Shown here: piece after piece, positions 28,230-41,187 of the stretch
How the letters are laid out: each line of letters begins with the position of its first letter
Numbering within the stretch: position 1 is the first letter of the stretch
Assembly (NCBI RefSeq): GCF_003315515.1
Contig: NZ_QNRY01000004.1
Span: forward strand, 1 to 64,000
Length of the DNA: 64,000 bases
Reading direction: 5' to 3'
From: Brenneria salicis ATCC 15712 = DSM 30166
GTDB taxonomy: Bacteria; Pseudomonadota; Gammaproteobacteria; Enterobacterales; Enterobacteriaceae
Made by a program: the position numbers and the translations under genes
Notes under the pieces: generated by a model
Databases searched by the model: none
What the model saw: only the letters and a program-made list of their open reading frames with translations
Told to the model about the DNA's origin: nothing

Positions 28230-29777
28230 TTAATCAGATAGCTTCTCTGCCAGTTTTTGTACCGTCGACAGATTGGCTTTGGCTATGGAGGTCAGGCGCG
28301 TACCATACTCCTGGTCGGCTTTGTAAAAATACGACAGCATGATATCGCGGCTTTTCTCATCTGCCGTCGCCAGCGCCGATCCCAGACTGTTTACCAGATC
28401 GGTGCGATCTTTTTCGCTGTAGGAGCGGTACAACTCGCCGGTTTGCTTAAAGTTCTGCTCACGCTGGATTTTGCTCTGCGTTGTCGTTCCCTGTAACGGC
28501 AGGTGGCTGTAACGGGCAGAGGTCAGTTCTTCACGCGGATACAAGCGGCTTGGCTGATAATTCACGCCGTTATCCTGTGTCTTACCGCTGTTCATGCTGC
28601 CATCCTGATTGCCGTTGTTGACCTTATTGCGCGGCGCATTAATCGGCAGGCTCAGGCCATTTGCGCCGATACGGTACATTTGCGTGTCGGCATAGGCAAA
28701 AAGACGCCCCTGAAGCAACTTATCTTCGGATGGTTCGATACCCGGCACCAGATTTGATGGCGCCATCGCAACTTGTTCGGTTTCCTGGAAGATGTTGTCA
28801 GGATTTTTGTTCAGCACCATCTGCCCAATTTTACGCTCCGGCACATTCGGCCAGATTTTGGTGGCGTCCAGCGGATCGAAATCAAATGTTTTCAGCGATT
28901 CCGGCGTCAACACCTGAATATAGAGATCCCATTTTGGGAAGTCGCCACGGTTGATAGCCGATACCAAATCGTTCGACATATGGCTGTAATCTTTGCCCTG
29001 CACCTTCTCAACTTCTTGAGGATCAAGATTTTTTATTCCTTGCAACGTTTTCCAGCGAAATTTCACGTAGTGAACTTCACCTTTGCTGTTCACGAACTTA
29101 TAGGCGTGTACGCTATTGCCATCCATATTCCGGTAGGTGGCTGGCGTCCCTTCGTTGGAATAGAGCAATGTCAGTGTACGGATGGACTCGGGTACATGGG
29201 AAAAAAAGTCGAAACGGCGAGCGTCATCATCAAGGTTGGTTCTGGGATCGGGTTTAAAGGCGTGAACCATATCCGGGAATTTGATCGCATCGCGGATAAA
29301 AAAGGTCGGGAAGTTGTTTCCCACCAGATCCCAGTTACCTTCCGTGGTGTAGAACTTGGTGGCGAAACCTCGCGGATCGCGTAACGTTTCCGGTGAATGA
29401 TTACCGTGCACCACACTGGAAAAACGCACAAAAACCGGCGTCTTGCTGCCGGCCTTAAATACCTGGGCCATCGTCAAATCGGAGATATCCGCTGTTGCGG
29501 TAAATTCTCCGTAAGCGCCGGTGCCGCGAGCATGAACCACCCGCTCCGGGATTCGTTCACGGTTAAAACGCTGTAATTTTTGCAGTAATTGCACATCTTG
29601 CAGTAACACCGGGCCGCCATCACCCGCCGTTTGTGAGTTCTGATTATCACCGACCGGCGCGCCATTATCTCGCGTCAGGGTATCGGCAAGGCTTACCGGG
29701 CTGATGAAAAGTGCGATTAACACCATCGCCGTACTTTTTTTAAGAGTATAAATGCTGCTCACAGGGCTGTTGCTCAT
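28230..29777 (-). CDS. katB: periplasmic monofunctional catalase KatB
   Basis: This heme catalase of 515 residues breaks down hydrogen peroxide. The catalytic His is in RVVHARGTGAYGEF (His82), the Asn is in LVGNNFPTFFIRDA, and the proximal heme Tyr is in LLQGRLFAYADTQMYRIG. A signal peptide precedes the mature part (cleavage after SLA at about 31), so the enzyme acts in the periplasm, unlike KatE. Together with the ankyrin gene behind it and periplasmic SodC elsewhere in the window, it equips the cell against the plant oxidative burst. An inverted repeat lies 102 bp upstream of the start. Confidence 0.94.
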   Translation of the reverse strand: MSNSPVSSIYTLKKSTAMVLIALFISPVSLADTLTRDNGAPVGDNQNSQTAGDGGPVLLQDVQLLQKLQRFNRERIPERVVHARGTGAYGEFTATADISDLTMAQVFKAGSKTPVFVRFSSVVHGNHSPETLRDPRGFATKFYTTEGNWDLVGNNFPTFFIRDAIKFPDMVHAFKPDPRTNLDDDARRFDFFSHVPESIRTLTLLYSNEGTPATYRNMDGNSVHAYKFVNSKGEVHYVKFRWKTLQGIKNLDPQEVEKVQGKDYSHMSNDLVSAINRGDFPKWDLYIQVLTPESLKTFDFDPLDATKIWPNVPERKIGQMVLNKNPDNIFQETEQVAMAPSNLVPGIEPSEDKLLQGRLFAYADTQMYRIGANGLSLPINAPRNKVNNGNQDGSMNSGKTQDNGVNYQPSRLYPREELTSARYSHLPLQGTTTQSKIQREQNFKQTGELYRSYSEKDRTDLVNSLGSALATADEKSRDIMLSYFYKADQEYGTRLTSIAKANLSTVQKLAEKLSD

Positions 29778-30118
29778 AACGATATCCTCGTTTCTTTGTC
29801 GTAAAGTCCATTACCCTGAAGCGTTAGCAATCGCAATCTGGTGAAGCCAAGGATCTTCCCGCCTCAACTCTCAGGGTTATTCAGGCTTACAGCCTGAATG
29901 TGCATTACCTTACCCATATGATGACGGATTCGTAAGAGCATCTAACCTATTACATTAATAGTCAGTCCCTTAATTCCTTACTTAAAGTAAGGCGAATGTG
30001 CCTTGAAATAAGAATGATGGCGTTATTAATAAGAGGAGAAACAGATGGTTTTTTTGATGCGGATCACACTTTTCTATTTTTCATCAATACGGCCATTGAT
30101 AAAAATTTTTATAAATAA
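29778..30118. other. intergenic region upstream of katB with inverted repeat
   Basis: No gene is convincing here; a 66-codon frame at 30045-30245 overlaps kdsA. A perfect 9-bp inverted repeat with a 3-nt spacer lies at 29879-29899 (attcaggct-tac-agcctgaat), 102 bp before katB. It may be an operator or a transcript hairpin. No OxyR motif is recognised with confidence. Confidence 0.4.
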
Positions 30119-30142
30119 CCTGCGCACCAGCAAGCACGCAGG
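30119..30142 (-). terminator. probable terminator after kdsA
   Basis: An inverted repeat (cctgcg at 30119-30124, cgcagg at 30137-30142) is followed, reading leftwards, by an AT-rich stretch starting ttattt. It lies 16 nt beyond the kdsA stop. Confidence 0.45.
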
Positions 30143-30158
30143 TGATACTAGCTACTCC

Positions 30159-31022
<864 letters not shown>

Positions 31023-31094
31023 TTAAATGTCGGATAACTCGAAATTGAATAAATAAAAAAATGCGCTCGCATAAAACATCAATGTAAAACTACG

Positions 31095-31904
31095 TTAATG
31101 TAAAATAACGTTCTTTTGCTCGATGGAATGAATCTGAACTTTGATCATTTCACTCACCGGATCTTCCGGGCATTGCTCAACAAAATAATTCAGGTCGGAC
31201 AACGCGATGTGATCGCAATCCAGTTGCGCGTAAATCAGGCCGCGATCGCGGATTTCATACGGATCTTCCGGGTCAAACTGTAATACCGCTTCACTGGCTC
31301 TCAGGGCCAGTTCCATCTGTTTTTCTTCCATCAGGGCGACCTTCAGCGTATCAAGCATCTTGCGCACTATCAGCACGTTCTCCGCTTCATCCAGATCTTC
31401 GTCCATCAACTGTGACGATGGGCCAATGTTGCCTTTCAGCCATACTTCCAGAACGTGCTCGCTCAGGGTATCGCCATTTAGCGGGTTAATCAGCCACATT
31501 TCTTCATCCAGCCAGTCCGCTCGGAAAATCAACTGGGTTGGGAAAATCACCGGCATCAGCGGCAGGCCGAGTTCATGGGCGACATGCAGAAAGATAATCC
31601 CTAAAGAAACGGGCATCCCCTGCCGCGACTCCAACACTTTATCCAGCCACAACACATCCGAAAGCCGGTAGACGCCACTGGCGCCGCCAAATCCCCAGGT
31701 GTGAAAAAAAAGCTCAATCAGTTTCTCAAGTTGCAGATCTTGTTCGAGATCATCAGCGATAACAGAACGGGCTTCATCAGCCAGTCGTTGCAGATTTTGC
31801 CGCACATCCTGAGCGGGGAAGTCACGGCGAATAACCTGTGACACTAATACGACACCTTCACTTAACTGTGAACGGTTGAATTCAAAATCAGCAATAGAAC
31901 TCAT
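31095..31904 (-). CDS. sirB1: SirB1 (YchA) transglutaminase-like/TPR protein
   Basis: The 269-residue protein matches E. coli YchA/SirB1. The front half has a transglutaminase-like fold (MPVSLGIIFLHVAHELGL, WLINPLNGDTLSEH). The last 80 residues contain TPR-like helices (ALRASEAVLQFDPEDPYEIR). The name derives from an effect on Salmonella invasion genes; the biochemical role is unclear. The start at 31904 (MSSIADFEF) is preferred over 31994, because the upstream codons overlap the surviving end of sirB2. That remnant's stop lies 2 nt before this ATG. Confidence 0.92.
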   Translation of the reverse strand: MSSIADFEFNRSQLSEGVVLVSQVIRRDFPAQDVRQNLQRLADEARSVIADDLEQDLQLEKLIELFFHTWGFGGASGVYRLSDVLWLDKVLESRQGMPVSLGIIFLHVAHELGLPLMPVIFPTQLIFRADWLDEEMWLINPLNGDTLSEHVLEVWLKGNIGPSSQLMDEDLDEAENVLIVRKMLDTLKVALMEEKQMELALRASEAVLQFDPEDPYEIRDRGLIYAQLDCDHIALSDLNYFVEQCPEDPVSEMIKVQIHSIEQKNVILH

Positions 31905-31906
31905 AG

Positions 31907-32044
31907 TTATTCCATCAGCAACAGTAACCTGGCAAGCGAAATCCGTCTCACCGGATTGACGCCTGCCAAAGCGAAAATAAACGCCGGCCAGCAAACCTTC
32001 TGGCTACGAGAGCGTTTTTCCAAAGCAATCAGGCGACGCAGAAG
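31907..32044 (-). pseudogene. sirB2: sirB2 remnant (C-terminal end only)
   Basis: In E. coli sirB2 (ychQ, about 130 residues, membrane protein) lies between prmC and sirB1. Here the 268-bp gap contains, in the sirB2 position and strand, only a 45-codon end segment. It reads LIALEKRSRSQKVCWPAFIFA and LARLLLLME and resembles the SirB2 C-terminus (IAL..R.RSQ.V.W.AF). The frame is closed upstream by a stop at a tandem 16-bp repeat (32040-32071). The expected N-terminal membrane segments are deleted or unreadable. The stop codon still sits 2 nt before sirB1, as expected for the intact operon. Confidence 0.6.
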
Positions 32045-32071
32045 TTAAATAATGTAGAAGTTAAATAATAA
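32040..32071. repeat. two tandem 16-bp units at the sirB2 break
   Basis: The 14-mer agaagttaaataat occurs at 32040-32053 and again at 32056-32069, giving two tandem units. It lies exactly where readable sirB2 sequence ends, so it may mark slippage or repair at the deletion point. Confidence 0.7.
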
Positions 32072-32172
32072 CGCCAAACTGTTTTCCCGTCAGCCAGCTT
32101 TATTCGGCAGTAAACGGATAAACAAGATTAATGAAAACCAAACTTCATGCACTGACCAGCAACTACATCACG

Positions 32173-33018
32173 TCAAGTGGCGATGGTTTTCGTCCATTGC
32201 CCAAGCGAGACGCGGTCATTGCCACCGTAATCCTGACAGGTTGCAATCCGTGCGAACCCGTTCCGCTGCAACAGTTGCCGTACCGCCGCCCCTTGCCGCC
32301 AGCCATGTTCCAGCAACAGCCAACCGTTTGATTGCAGATAATTTATTGAATTTTCAATGATAAAACGCAGATCGGCCAGTCCATTCTCGGCAGCAATCAG
32401 GGCGCTTGCAGGTTCAAAGCGCACATCGCCCTGCGCAAGATGACTATCTGCCGCGTCAATGTAAGGCGGATTACTGACAATCAGAGCAAAACGTGTCGGC
32501 GACAGCGGCGAAAACCAGTCGCCTTGCAGGAAACGAACATTCTTTATATTCAGCCGGGCGGCGTTATGTTGCGCCAACGCCACCGCCGCCGGTTGAACGT
32601 CAATACCGGTGACCTGACAGTCCGGGCGTTCGCTGGCGATGGATAATGCAATCGCGCCGGCGCCAGTCCCTAAGTCCAGCACGCTGGCGCCGCCGGGCGG
32701 CAATCGGGACAATGCCTGTTCGACCAAACATTCGGTATCTGGCCGGGGAATCAGTGTCGCAGGCGATACCGCCAGCGACAGCGACCAGAATTCACGCTCG
32801 CCGGTCAAATAGGCAACAGGTTCACCGGCCATGCGCCGCGTCAGCAATGACTCCAACTGCTGTAGCTGCGTTTCGGTCAGTATGGTTTCGCCAAACGCCA
32901 GCAGAAACGTGCGCGCTTTGCCCGTAACGAACCCCAGCAACACTTCAGCATCGCGCTTCGGGCTTTCTCCGGCGGCAAGACGCGCCGCCGCCGAGGTTAA
33001 CCAGGCTTGATAATTCAT
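32173..33018 (-). CDS. prmC: release factor glutamine methyltransferase PrmC
   Basis: PrmC methylates the glutamine of the GGQ motif in RF1 and RF2 using S-adenosylmethionine. The 281-residue enzyme has an N-terminal helical domain, the SAM-binding motif VLDLGTGAGAIALSIA near residue 115, and the catalytic NPPY motif (IVSNPPYID, about 183-191). Its ATG overlaps the prfA stop codon (TAATG), so it is translated together with its substrate RF1. The downstream sirB2 gene is degraded. Confidence 0.97.
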   Translation of the reverse strand: MNYQAWLTSAAARLAAGESPKRDAEVLLGFVTGKARTFLLAFGETILTETQLQQLESLLTRRMAGEPVAYLTGEREFWSLSLAVSPATLIPRPDTECLVEQALSRLPPGGASVLDLGTGAGAIALSIASERPDCQVTGIDVQPAAVALAQHNAARLNIKNVRFLQGDWFSPLSPTRFALIVSNPPYIDAADSHLAQGDVRFEPASALIAAENGLADLRFIIENSINYLQSNGWLLLEHGWRQGAAVRQLLQRNGFARIATCQDYGGNDRVSLGQWTKTIAT

Positions 33019-34100
33019 TATTCCTGCTCAGACAACGCCGCAAGCTGATCGGCCTGATATTCCTGCACCACCGGCTGGATCAGCATATCCAGTTTTCCTT
33101 CCATAACCTCATCCAGACGGTACAACGTCAGGTTAATACGATGATCGGTCACCCTTCCCTGTGGGAAATTGTACGTTCGGATACGGTCTGAACGATCGCC
33201 GCTGCCCAGCAGGTTACGCCGCGTAGATGCCTCTTCCTGCTGACGTTTTTGCATTTCCGCCGCCCGAATGCGTGCGCCGAGCACCGATAGCGCTTTGGCT
33301 TTGTTTTTATGCTGTGAACGTTCATCCTGACACTCCACCACAATACCGGTCGGCAGGTGGGTGATTCGGATAGCGGAATCAGTGGTGTTGACGTGCTGAC
33401 CACCCGCCCCTGAAGAGCGGAAGGTATCAATACGCAAGTCAGCCGGGTTGATGTCCGGCAGTTCAGCTTCAGGAATTTCCGGCATGACGGCGACGGTGCA
33501 GGCTGAGGTGTGGATACGGCCTTGAGATTCGGTTGCCGGTACACGCTGAACGCGGTGACCGCCTGATTCAAACTTAAGCTGGCCGTAAACGCCATCACCG
33601 GACACTTTGGCGATCACTTCTTTGTAACCGCCATGTTCGCCTTCGCTGGCGCTCATCACCTCAACCCGCCAACGGCGAGCTTCGGCGTAACGGCTATACA
33701 TGCGGAAAAGATCGCCGGCGAAGATTGCGGCTTCATCCCCGCCGGTGCCGGCTCGGACTTCCAGAAAACAACCGCGCTCATCATCAGGATCTTTCGGCAA
33801 CAGCAACACCTGAAGTTGCTGTTCTAACGCTTCATTGGCGGTTTTGGCCTGCTTTAGCTCATCCTGCGCCATTTCACGCATTTCCGCATCATCCAACATC
33901 AGTTCCGCAGTCAGGCTATCTTCCTGCACCTGCTGCCATTGTTGGAAACAGCGGGTTATATCGGTAAGTTGCGCATATTCACGCGATAAAGTGCGAAAAC
34001 GGTCCATATCAGCAATAACGCTGGGCTCACCGAGTAACGTCTGAACTTCTTCATGGCGTTCTTGTAACGCTTCCAGTTTAGCAACGATAGAAGGCTTCAT
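33018..34100 (-). CDS. prfA: peptide chain release factor 1
   Basis: RF1 ends translation at UAA and UAG codons. The 360-residue protein has the universal GGQ motif ([17 protein letters not shown], about 228-244). The codon-recognition domain lies upstream ([20 protein letters not shown]). It sits between hemA (34 nt upstream) and prmC (overlapping), the standard enteric arrangement. Confidence 0.98.
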   Translation of the reverse strand: MKPSIVAKLEALQERHEEVQTLLGEPSVIADMDRFRTLSREYAQLTDITRCFQQWQQVQEDSLTAELMLDDAEMREMAQDELKQAKTANEALEQQLQVLLLPKDPDDERGCFLEVRAGTGGDEAAIFAGDLFRMYSRYAEARRWRVEVMSASEGEHGGYKEVIAKVSGDGVYGQLKFESGGHRVQRVPATESQGRIHTSACTVAVMPEIPEAELPDINPADLRIDTFRSSGAGGQHVNTTDSAIRITHLPTGIVVECQDERSQHKNKAKALSVLGARIRAAEMQKRQQEEASTRRNLLGSGDRSDRIRTYNFPQGRVTDHRINLTLYRLDEVMEGKLDMLIQPVVQEYQADQLAALSEQE

Positions 34101-34134
34101 GCGGGCGGTTAAATCCTGTTAAGAGAGATGAATG

Positions 34135-35391
34135 CTAGTCCAGCCCAAGGCTGTCTCGTAAAATTTGTAAACGCTGCAAATCGCCATCGCGGGCAGCTTG
34201 CTGAAGAGATTTGGTAGGAGCATGGATCAAGCGATTGGTTAACCGGTGCGTCAGTTCCTGGATCACCGTTTCAACATCGCTGCCCTGCTGAATGGCGACC
34301 AGCGCTTTAGCGGTCATTTCCGCCCGCAACTCATCGGCTTGCGCCCGGTAATCACGGATCGTCTCCACTGCGGATTGCGACCTCAGCCAGGCCATAAAGT
34401 CGGCGCTTTCCTGCTGAACAATGGATTCCGCCTGAATCGCCGCGGCTTTTCGCTGCGCCAGGTTATGCTGGATAATGGCGTGTAAATCGTCAACGCTATA
34501 AAGATAAACGTTTGGCAGTTTGCCTACTTCCGGCTCGATATCACGCGGAACCGCGATATCCACCATCAACATTGGCTGGTTGCGTCTGGCCTTGAGCGTC
34601 CTTTCTATCATCCCTTTCCCGATAATTGGCAATGTACTGGCCGTTGAACTGATGACAATATCGGCATGAACGAGTTGTTCATCAAGTTCGGCCAGCGTGA
34701 TGACGTCCGCCCCAACTTCCGTCGCCAGCGCCTGAGCGCGCTCGTGGGTACGGTTGGCGATGACCATGCGCCGGACCTGATGCTCGCGCAGATGACGAGC
34801 AACCAGTTCAATGGTTTCGCCCGCGCCCACCAGCAGTACGTTAACTTCCGCCAGCGATTCAAAAATCTGTCGCGCCAACGTACACGCGGCGAAGGCCACC
34901 GATACCGCGCTGGCGCCGATGTCGGTTTCAGTGCGAACCCGCTTGGCCACGGTAAAAGACTTCTGGAACAACCGCTCCAGTTCGCCGGAAAGCGACTGTT
35001 CGCGCTGCGATTCGGCAAAGGCTTTCTTCACCTGCCCCAAAATCTGCGGTTCGCCCAGCACCAGTGAATCCAGCCCGCTGGCAACCCGCATCAGATGGCT
35101 GACGGCCGCATTATCATGATGCCAGTAGAGGCTGTTGCGCACGTCGTTCGGTTCGAGATGATGATATCGGCATAGCCAGTCAATAAGTTGCTCAAGTTGG
35201 TTTTCCTGCTCTTCCACGCTCAGATAGAGTTCGGTACGGTTACACGTAGACAACAGCACGCCGCCCTGCACCAGCGGTTGCTGTAACAAGCTATCGAGAG
35301 CCTGCCCCAGCATATCTGGCGAGAAAGCGACACGTTCCCGCAAAGAAACAGGAGCTGTTTTGTGATTAATACCAAGCGCAAGCAGGGTCAT
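34135..35391 (-). CDS. hemA: glutamyl-tRNA reductase
   Basis: HemA reduces glutamyl-tRNA to glutamate-1-semialdehyde, the first committed step to heme. The 418-residue protein begins [20 protein letters not shown]. It has the catalytic Cys in [13 protein letters not shown] (Cys50 region), an NADPH-binding domain ([16 protein letters not shown], near 185) and a C-terminal dimerisation helix. The start at 35391 gives the family N-terminus (MTLLALG); the in-frame start at 35439 adds 16 unrelated residues. It is divergent from lolB, as in E. coli. Confidence 0.97.
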   Translation of the reverse strand: MTLLALGINHKTAPVSLRERVAFSPDMLGQALDSLLQQPLVQGGVLLSTCNRTELYLSVEEQENQLEQLIDWLCRYHHLEPNDVRNSLYWHHDNAAVSHLMRVASGLDSLVLGEPQILGQVKKAFAESQREQSLSGELERLFQKSFTVAKRVRTETDIGASAVSVAFAACTLARQIFESLAEVNVLLVGAGETIELVARHLREHQVRRMVIANRTHERAQALATEVGADVITLAELDEQLVHADIVISSTASTLPIIGKGMIERTLKARRNQPMLMVDIAVPRDIEPEVGKLPNVYLYSVDDLHAIIQHNLAQRKAAAIQAESIVQQESADFMAWLRSQSAVETIRDYRAQADELRAEMTAKALVAIQQGSDVETVIQELTHRLTNRLIHAPTKSLQQAARDGDLQRLQILRDSLGLD

Positions 35392-35624
35392 TGAGCAATT
35401 CTTGAGTAATACCGGTGTTAGTATGGGTTTCGTTTGCAAGGCATTCTACTTGATGCGGGGAAGCAAGAAAAGCGACGGCGCGCGATGCTTACCCATGAGG
35501 TATATACTCTATGGCACCAAATAACCTGCATCGCCGGGAAATAACAAACGTTGACGATGAGCATCAAGCCCGTTAGCGTGACACTCCCTGTGGTACGTAA
35601 ATTTGATTGATAGGATCACGCGAC

Positions 35625-36248
35625 ATGCCGATAAATACCGTCCGTTGCCTGCGGTTACTGCCGTTAGCCAGTCTGTTACTCACTGCCTGTAGCCTCAATC
35701 AACCCACCGGTCCGGGGAAAAGTCAGACCTCTCCAGAATGGCAACAGCATCAGCAACAAGTACGCCAATTGAGCCAATATCAGGCGCGCGGTTCTTTTGC
35801 CTATATCTCCGATAGGAAAAGAGTATCGGCCAATTTTTTCTGGCAGGACACGCCGCCGCAACGTTACCGTTTACTGTTGACCAATCCGTTAGGCAGTACG
35901 GAATTGGATCTTCGTACCCAGCCGGATGGCGTACAAATCACCGATAATCAAGGCCAGCGCTATGAAGGTAGAGACGCAGAAGCCATGATCCAGCAACTGA
36001 CCGGTATGGCGATCCCGCTGAACAATCTACGTCAATGGATTATCGGCCTGCCGGGAGATGCCAGCGAGTTTACGCTGGATGACCGCTCTCTTTTGAAGAC
36101 CATCACCTATCGTCAGGGCAATCAAAGCTGGAACGTGGATTATCAGCGCTACAATACTGAGGTTAATCCGCCGATGCCGGTAAGTCTGGAACTGGTTCAG
36201 GACGAACAGCGCATCAAGTTGAAAATGAATAACTGGATAGTTAAATAG
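35625..36248 (+). CDS. lolB: outer-membrane lipoprotein receptor LolB
   Basis: LolB accepts lipoproteins from the periplasmic carrier LolA and inserts them in the outer membrane. The 207-residue precursor has a lipobox LLLTACS, with Cys at about 23 the acylated residue. The mature part contains [20 protein letters not shown] and the protruding-loop region [10 protein letters not shown]. The ATG at 35625 is preferred over 35607. The stop is 3 nt before ispE, so the two are coupled. Confidence 0.96.
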   Translation: MPINTVRCLRLLPLASLLLTACSLNQPTGPGKSQTSPEWQQHQQQVRQLSQYQARGSFAYISDRKRVSANFFWQDTPPQRYRLLLTNPLGSTELDLRTQPDGVQITDNQGQRYEGRDAEAMIQQLTGMAIPLNNLRQWIIGLPGDASEFTLDDRSLLKTITYRQGNQSWNVDYQRYNTEVNPPMPVSLELVQDEQRIKLKMNNWIVK

Positions 36249-36251
36249 ACC

Positions 36252-38230
<1,979 letters not shown>

Positions 38231-38272
38231 TCATATTTGAACCAATCTATCGGTTTGTGACGATAAGCAAGT

Positions 38273-38298
38273 AAAGCCGCCGGTAAAATGGCGGCTTT
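38273..38298 (+). terminator. hairpin after prs
   Basis: A perfect 9-bp GC-rich stem (aaagccgcc, ggcggcttt) with an 8-nt loop lies 43 nt after the prs stop. The T residues are part of the right arm; no long T-run follows. Confidence 0.6.
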
Positions 38299-38409
38299 GC
38301 TATTATGATGAGAGAGATAATCCGTGGCACAACCACAGTTGATGGCGGGAAAATTTAAGAACGAAAACCAGCTACAACCAGTCGGCCATAGCGGATTTTA
38401 AAATTCGGT

Positions 38410-38679
38410 TCAGGAATGGCGCTGACGGCGACAACGTTTATCAAAGTGTTTGACCCACCAATAACGATCCGCCACCTCTTCATGACCACTCACGCGTGCA
38501 CCAACCAGCCAGAAAATAGCGCCGGCAAAAATCCCCACCAAATCAATGTAGATCATAAAATTAGGTACATTAAATTTAGGCAACTGGCTGATGATGGAAT
38601 AACCGATGCCGCCAATCATCAACACCATGCCAATCCCCATCAGGGCATTACCCAAAAGTATTGCGTTCTTACGTTTCAT
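38410..38679 (-). CDS. ychH: stress-induced membrane protein YchH (DUF2583)
   Basis: This 89-residue protein has two membrane helices (LLGNALMGIGMVLMIGGIGY and FMIYIDLVGIFAGAIFWLVG). The family ending is VSGHEEVADRYWWVKHFDKRCR. E. coli YchH is regulated by cAMP-CRP and linked to biofilm and stress. It is divergent from pth, just as in E. coli. The 295-bp spacer to pth should hold both promoters; I could not name sites there. Confidence 0.93.
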   Translation of the reverse strand: MKRKNAILLGNALMGIGMVLMIGGIGYSIISQLPKFNVPNFMIYIDLVGIFAGAIFWLVGARVSGHEEVADRYWWVKHFDKRCRRQRHS

Positions 38680-38974
38680 CTGTCACCTCCAGATAACATC
38701 TGTGGATGAATACGATTGCTGCTATTGATGTAATTATAGACAAGGAAATGATTGAATGAGTGGGTGCAAGATCACAGATACAAGCAGGAATTAATATTTT
38801 TTTACGTTTAAAACAAATAAATAGGCAAAAACCTAAATAGTCACTAGTCGGTATCAATTACTGGAGATTTGGCGTTCAACCTGCCCTGTGTGTAAACTAG
38901 CGCCTTCATGACTTATTTGAATCATGCGGCATCCCGTGAATACCGCATCAATATTGTGTAGTTGGAATATTACC

Positions 38975-39562
38975 GTGAGCAGCATTAAATTAATTGTCGG
39001 TTTGGCCAATCCCGGCGCCGAATATGCCGCAACCCGCCATAACGCGGGCGCCTGGTACATTGATCGTCTGGCGGAAGCCTACCGTCAACCACTAAAAGAA
39101 GAAAGCAAATTCTTCGGCTATACCTCTCGTTTGACGCTGGCCGGGCATGACATCCGTTTATTGGTTCCCACCACTTTTATGAACCTCAGCGGCGAAGCTG
39201 TGGCGGCGATGGCGACGTTCTACCGTATTCAACCGGATGAAATTCTGGTTGCCCATGATGAACTGGACTTATTACCCGGCGTCGCCAAACTCAAGTCAGG
39301 CGGCGGTCACGGCGGTCACAACGGCCTGAAAGACATTATCAGCAAGCTGGGTAATAATCCCAACTTTCATCGTTTGCGCATCGGTATTGGACATCCGGGC
39401 GATAAAAGCAAAGTGACCGGTTTTGTGCTGGGCAAACCGCCAGCCAGCGAACAGACGCTGATCGATGACGCAATTGAGGAAGCCGTTCGCTGCACGGAAA
39501 TTCTGTTGAAAGAAGACATGGTTAAAGCCATGAACCGTTTGCATTCGTTCAAAGCGGCATAA
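38975..39562 (+). CDS. pth: peptidyl-tRNA hydrolase
   Basis: Pth recycles tRNA from prematurely released peptidyl-tRNA. The 195-residue protein has [17 protein letters not shown] (catalytic His in TRHNAG), [16 protein letters not shown] and [13 protein letters not shown], all conserved. The GTG at 38975 is chosen because it gives the E. coli-like N-terminus SIKLIVGL; an in-frame start at 38924 has no support. ychF follows 130 bp later, as in E. coli. Confidence 0.97.
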   Translation: MSSIKLIVGLANPGAEYAATRHNAGAWYIDRLAEAYRQPLKEESKFFGYTSRLTLAGHDIRLLVPTTFMNLSGEAVAAMATFYRIQPDEILVAHDELDLLPGVAKLKSGGGHGGHNGLKDIISKLGNNPNFHRLRIGIGHPGDKSKVTGFVLGKPPASEQTLIDDAIEEAVRCTEILLKEDMVKAMNRLHSFKAA

Positions 39563-39692
39563 TTCATTCACCGATGCCGATGGCGGTTCGAGATAAATCA
39601 TCATTCCGTGTATAATCGGCCGGAATATTTTCATTCTGACAGGCAAACGAAAGTAATTGCCTGATAAATAAGTTATTTAAGGTGATATAACC

Positions 39693-40784
39693 ATGGGATT
39701 CAAATGCGGTATCGTCGGGCTGCCTAACGTCGGTAAATCCACTCTGTTCAATGCGCTGACCAAAGCCGGTATCGAAGCGGCCAACTTCCCGTTTTGTACC
39801 ATTGAGCCGAATACCGGCGTGGTGCCGATGCCGGATCCGCGTCTGGACAAACTAGCTGAAATCGTCAAGCCACAGCGTATTCTCCCCACCACGATGGAAT
39901 TTGTTGATATCGCCGGCCTGGTAAAAGGCGCGTCCAAAGGCGAAGGCCTGGGTAACCAGTTCCTGACCAACATTCGTGAAACGGAAGCCATCGGTCATGT
40001 GGTGCGTTGTTTTGAAAACGACAATATCATCCATGTGAATAATAAAGTCGATCCAGCGGACGACATTGACGTCATCAACACCGAACTGGCGTTGTCTGAT
40101 CTTGACACCTGCGAGCGCGCGATACATCGCGTACAGAAAAAAGCCAAAGGCGGAGATAAAGACGCCAAAGCGGAACTGGCCGCGCTGGAAAAATGTCTGC
40201 CGCATCTGGAAAATGCCGGTATGTTGCGTTCGCTGGGTCTGACGGAAGAAGACAAAGCCGCCATTCGCTATCTGAGCTTCCTGACCCTCAAGCCAACCAT
40301 GTATATCGCCAACGTCAACGAAGACGGTTTCGAGAATAACCCTTACCTCGATAAAGTTCGCGAAATCGCGGCGAAAGAAGGTTCAGTCGTCGTGTCTGTG
40401 TGTGCCGCCGTCGAGTCCGACATTGCGGAACTGGACGATGCCGACCGGGAAGAATTTATGGCTGAGTTAGGCCTGGAGGAACCAGGGTTGAACCGTGTTA
40501 TTCGTGCCGGCTATGAACTGCTGAACTTGCAAACCTACTTCACCGCTGGCGTAAAAGAAGTTCGCGCCTGGACTATCCCTGTCGGCGCAACCGCCCCACA
40601 AGCGGCCGGCAAGATCCACACCGACTTCGAGAAAGGCTTTATCCGCGCGCAAACCATTTCCTATGAAGACTTCATTACTTATAAAGGTGAACAAGGCGCG
40701 AAAGAGGCCGGGAAAATGCGCTCGGAAGGCAAAGATTACATTGTAAAAGATGGCGATGTGATGAATTTCTTGTTCAACGTCTAA
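39693..40784 (+). CDS. ychF: redox-responsive ATPase YchF (Obg family)
   Basis: YchF/OLA1 is an Obg-family P-loop NTPase that prefers ATP, binds ribosomes and dampens oxidative stress responses. The 363 residues contain G1 ([14 protein letters not shown]), G3 ([20 protein letters not shown]), the altered G4 (NVNED in place of NKxD, typical of YchF), a coiled-coil insertion and the C-terminal TGS domain ([15 protein letters not shown]). A strong terminator follows. The next stretch of DNA begins a presumably acquired region. Confidence 0.97.
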   Translation: MGFKCGIVGLPNVGKSTLFNALTKAGIEAANFPFCTIEPNTGVVPMPDPRLDKLAEIVKPQRILPTTMEFVDIAGLVKGASKGEGLGNQFLTNIRETEAIGHVVRCFENDNIIHVNNKVDPADDIDVINTELALSDLDTCERAIHRVQKKAKGGDKDAKAELAALEKCLPHLENAGMLRSLGLTEEDKAAIRYLSFLTLKPTMYIANVNEDGFENNPYLDKVREIAAKEGSVVVSVCAAVESDIAELDDADREEFMAELGLEEPGLNRVIRAGYELLNLQTYFTAGVKEVRAWTIPVGATAPQAAGKIHTDFEKGFIRAQTISYEDFITYKGEQGAKEAGKMRSEGKDYIVKDGDVMNFLFNV

Positions 40785-40845
40785 ACAATTTTTGTTGTCT
40801 CATGAAATCTCACTGACTCTCATGAAGAATAACAAAACCAGTATA

Positions 40846-40870
40846 ATCCACGCAGTTGCGTGGATTTTTT
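40846..40870 (+). terminator. terminator after ychF
   Basis: The stem atccacgc / gcgtggat with loop agtt is followed by six T. It lies 61 nt after ychF. Confidence 0.85.
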
Positions 40871-40884
40871 ATTTCATTCCGTCT

Positions 40885-40896
40885 CAAGGCACCTTA
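40885..40896 (+). repeat. 12-bp direct repeat, left copy (possible att core)
   Basis: The sequence caaggcacctta occurs here and again at 41188-41199. The two copies bracket an integrase remnant, as attachment-site cores would. Confidence 0.5.
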
Positions 40897-40998
40897 TAAG
40901 AGCGCATTCCAAAATGATTACAGACATGAGTACAATCTGTTTCCATCTTTATTTTAGGTGAGCACAATAGCGGTATAAGAAATAGACAAGGACTTCCT

Positions 40999-41184
40999 AT
41001 GCTCACTGATACGCAATGCCGCACTGCCAAACCGAAAGAAAAACTTTATCGACTCAATGACTCCGACGGTCTCTACCTCGAAGTTAAACCCAATGGCAAA
41101 TCCAGCATGTTCGCGTTGGGTGAGTATCCCGCGGTAAAACTCGCCGAAGCGCGAGAGAAATGCGAGCATGTCGCGAAAACATAA
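40999..41184 (+). pseudogene. P4-type integrase remnant (arm-binding domain only)
   Basis: The 61 residues match the very start of P4/CP4-57 type tyrosine integrases: LTDTQCRTAKPKEKLYRLND, DGLYLEVKPNG, then MFALGEYPAVKLAEAREK. About a dozen residues usually present between KPNG and MFALGEYP (the KLWRYRYR part) are deleted. The catalytic tyrosine-recombinase domain (R, H-x-x-R, Y) is missing altogether. It is therefore a dead gene and a scar of an integrated island. It sits between two 12-bp direct repeats just after the ychF terminator. Confidence 0.85.
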
Positions 41185-41187
41185 GTA

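Noticed and set aside
38231..38409. Possible tRNA or small RNA after prs
   Set aside because: Only a terminator-like hairpin is visible; no T-loop, CCA end or cloverleaf could be drawn.
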